Below are positions 62,464-64,000 of a stretch of DNA of 64,000 nt, one piece after another; positions within the stretch are counted from its first letter, which is position 1; the number at the start of each line of letters is the position of its first letter. The stretch comes from Deroplatys truncata. Its lineage: Eukaryota; Arthropoda; Insecta; Mantodea; Mantidae. Both the position numbers and the translations under genes were made by a program. The notes under the pieces are model-generated. The model made no database searches. It was not told where the DNA came from and saw only the letters and a list, made by a program, of their open reading frames with translations. Location: the NCBI GenBank assembly GCA_030765065.1, contig CM060984.1, positions 2,840,325 to 2,904,324 of the forward strand. Reading direction: 5' to 3'.

Positions 62464-63540
62464 AGTTCTGTGTACAGTGGGCTCCAAATGTTTTCCGATG
62501 GGCCAAGGAATGTACACGAAGAGGGGGAAGAAATTTCTTCTGGACTAGTCATGCCGTGCCGGTATCGTCTCAAAGGTCACATTTACTTCTGTGTATGCAT
62601 TCAGCGACCTGACTCTGAGAAGAAAGAAGACGAAACCTTTACTAGAACTATTCAAGCGAAATAAATTAACATATCCTTTGCATAATATGTTGTTTAAAAA
62701 TCAAATATTAAACTCTTTATGCGGGTGCTACACAAGTATAAGATTCAGTAATTTTCTTGAGAAACAAGGTTCGCATAATGTATATCTTGTTTTTAACGTT
62801 TCTTGCTAGTAATAAATAATAATATTAATAATAATAGTTTCATAATTATAACCAATAGAACGTTCTACGCGTGCTCCGAGAGTATTTATTACCATGAATG
62901 TAAGTTCCTTTTGCTTTTTAATTGGCAGATATATTGATCACAACGTTTAGCGCTAAGTGTGTAGTTCCATACAGTTGGCACATTCAGTTCTCATAATATT
63001 CAGGTAATGTTTTAAAAATATGGCAGCAAAAGTAATATTAATGTGAAAGTGTTGAAGCAGTTTGGGAACAATTAAGTACAACATTAAATTTTCTTCAAAA
63101 GGAGATATATTTTGCGTTTGTTACTGAAAAACGAATAAAGATTGTTTTATTTGAAACATAATTCCCCTTACATGCACACACTCACAAGAGAAAAGAAAAA
63201 ACCGTGCCAGGCGTATAGTGGACGTAGAGTAAAAACACCTATTTGGGTATTGTATGCAAAATGTTAATAGAGACGAGGAAACAACCTTTAGCGCAAAATA
63301 TGCAGTTTCTATATAGCTGTTTTATTCGGTTAGGATAACATATAAGCTAAATTTTCAAAATAGTGACCCGAAGTGCTAATGCAGATAGGTTGATGTGCTT
63401 TTGTTGCAATTGGTTCATTTGAAAGCACTCTATTCTGAAAACTAAATCGCTTTCAAGTTACAAATCTGAAGATGCCCCCCCACAAAAAAAACCAAGACTT
63501 TGTATTACGGTTCACGTTCTGAATTCTTAAAATGCTTCTC

Positions 63541-64000
63541 TTCTCTGGTCTAGAATGGAATGGAATGTGTAACGGAGGGGACTCGACCCCGATCCAGTGA
63601 ATCAGGATATTGTGCTTGTGCCCCTCGAGGGTGCGCTCCCGGGAGAGAGAGACGAGGTGAGAGACACCGAGCGGCCGGAACCAGGAGTGACAAAGTTCCT
63701 AAACTTTCCAGATTGAGACGACGTGACAGTTGGGCAGGCAAACCGGGGACCCCACCCCAAACAGAGGGTCTAACGCCCCCCAAGAAGCGGTCCGTATACC
63801 CTGGCAACCAGCCGAAGACCGAGAGACGGATAAGGTTCCACAGAGAGAATCCTTTTTCTGTGCCACGCCGCACCGGAATACCATCGCCGACACTTCCAAC
63901 CCTGAAACAGATCTAACGGTTGACGACCGGCAAAACTCTCGAAAAAAAACCCGTGGGTCAGATTGGGCGGTAGTCGGGAAGCGAACTAGGGATCTCTCGA
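63541..64000 (+). other. GC-rich segment at the right edge, possible start of a retroelement
   Basis: Composition changes sharply from AT-rich to GC-rich here. An open frame at 63,560-63,916 (118 codons) is rich in Arg, Pro, Gly and Ser and ends in TAA. In another frame, sequence after 63,915 reads RKKTRGSDWAVVGKRTRD, vaguely like a LINE ORF1 or gag start. No diagnostic domain is visible and the window ends, so the identity stays open. An exon or a transposon 5' region are both possible. Confidence 0.3.

Larger units (their letters stand above)
59692..63540. other. Upstream intron or intergenic sequence with dispersed repeats
   Basis: AT-rich sequence without a recognisable coding exon. It most likely belongs to a long intron of the minus-strand chitin-binding gene. 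Minus-strand open frames at 60,736-61,206 and 61,423-61,680 overlap in different frames, are low in complexity and show no family motif. The repeats it holds are listed separately. Confidence 0.55.

Overview
The window is a piece of a repeat-rich eukaryotic nuclear genome, most likely an insect. Three things point there: two exons of an insect-style chitin-binding (CBM14/peritrophin) gene, a nuclear copy of mitochondrial nad4, and tRNA-derived SINE-like repeats. A large polyneopteran genome (cricket, grasshopper, stick insect or cockroach type) is a guess, not something the sequence proves. Nothing looks bacterial or plasmid-borne.

Positions 1 to about 57,020 are one giant satellite domain of more than 500 monomers. 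The basic monomer is 91 bp; an 86-bp derivative fills 47.4-51.4 kb. Layout: diverged monomers (1-1,960); a highly homogeneous 91-bp block (1,961-18,985) with nested long-range duplications, the clearest being a tandem 5,278-bp (58-monomer) duplication at about 6,330-16,885; a mosaic of several monomer subfamilies arranged in macro-repeats of about 4-10 kb (18,986-38,390); the 86-bp subfamily (47,402-51,410); and a second 91-bp subfamily with a 1.63-kb higher-order repeat (51,411-56,157), ending in a decayed edge near 57,020. The satellite appears non-coding: 91 is 3n+1, so frames shift at every monomer, and the short open frames start at TTG.

Three foreign sequences interrupt the array: a 5'-truncated non-LTR retrotransposon (38,391-39,918); a decayed Ty3/gypsy LTR retrotransposon (40,491-47,401) with an apparent 2.3-kb 5' LTR and a truncated 3' LTR; and a 206-bp nuclear mitochondrial insertion from nad4 (56,158-56,363). 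Both retrotransposons are inactive by sequence (frameshifts, stops, lost catalytic residues).

Right of the array (57,020-64,000) is ordinary AT-rich sequence holding the last two coding exons of a chitin-binding protein gene on the minus strand (59,691-59,487 and 58,767-58,322), joined by an intron with canonical splice sites and matching phase. Its upstream exons are not visible and probably lie beyond 64,000. The rest holds SINE-like repeats, one nested in another with a target-site duplication, a pair of diverged direct repeats, and a GC-rich stretch at the right edge that may be the start of another element. No tRNA, rRNA, CRISPR or complete cellular gene was recognised.
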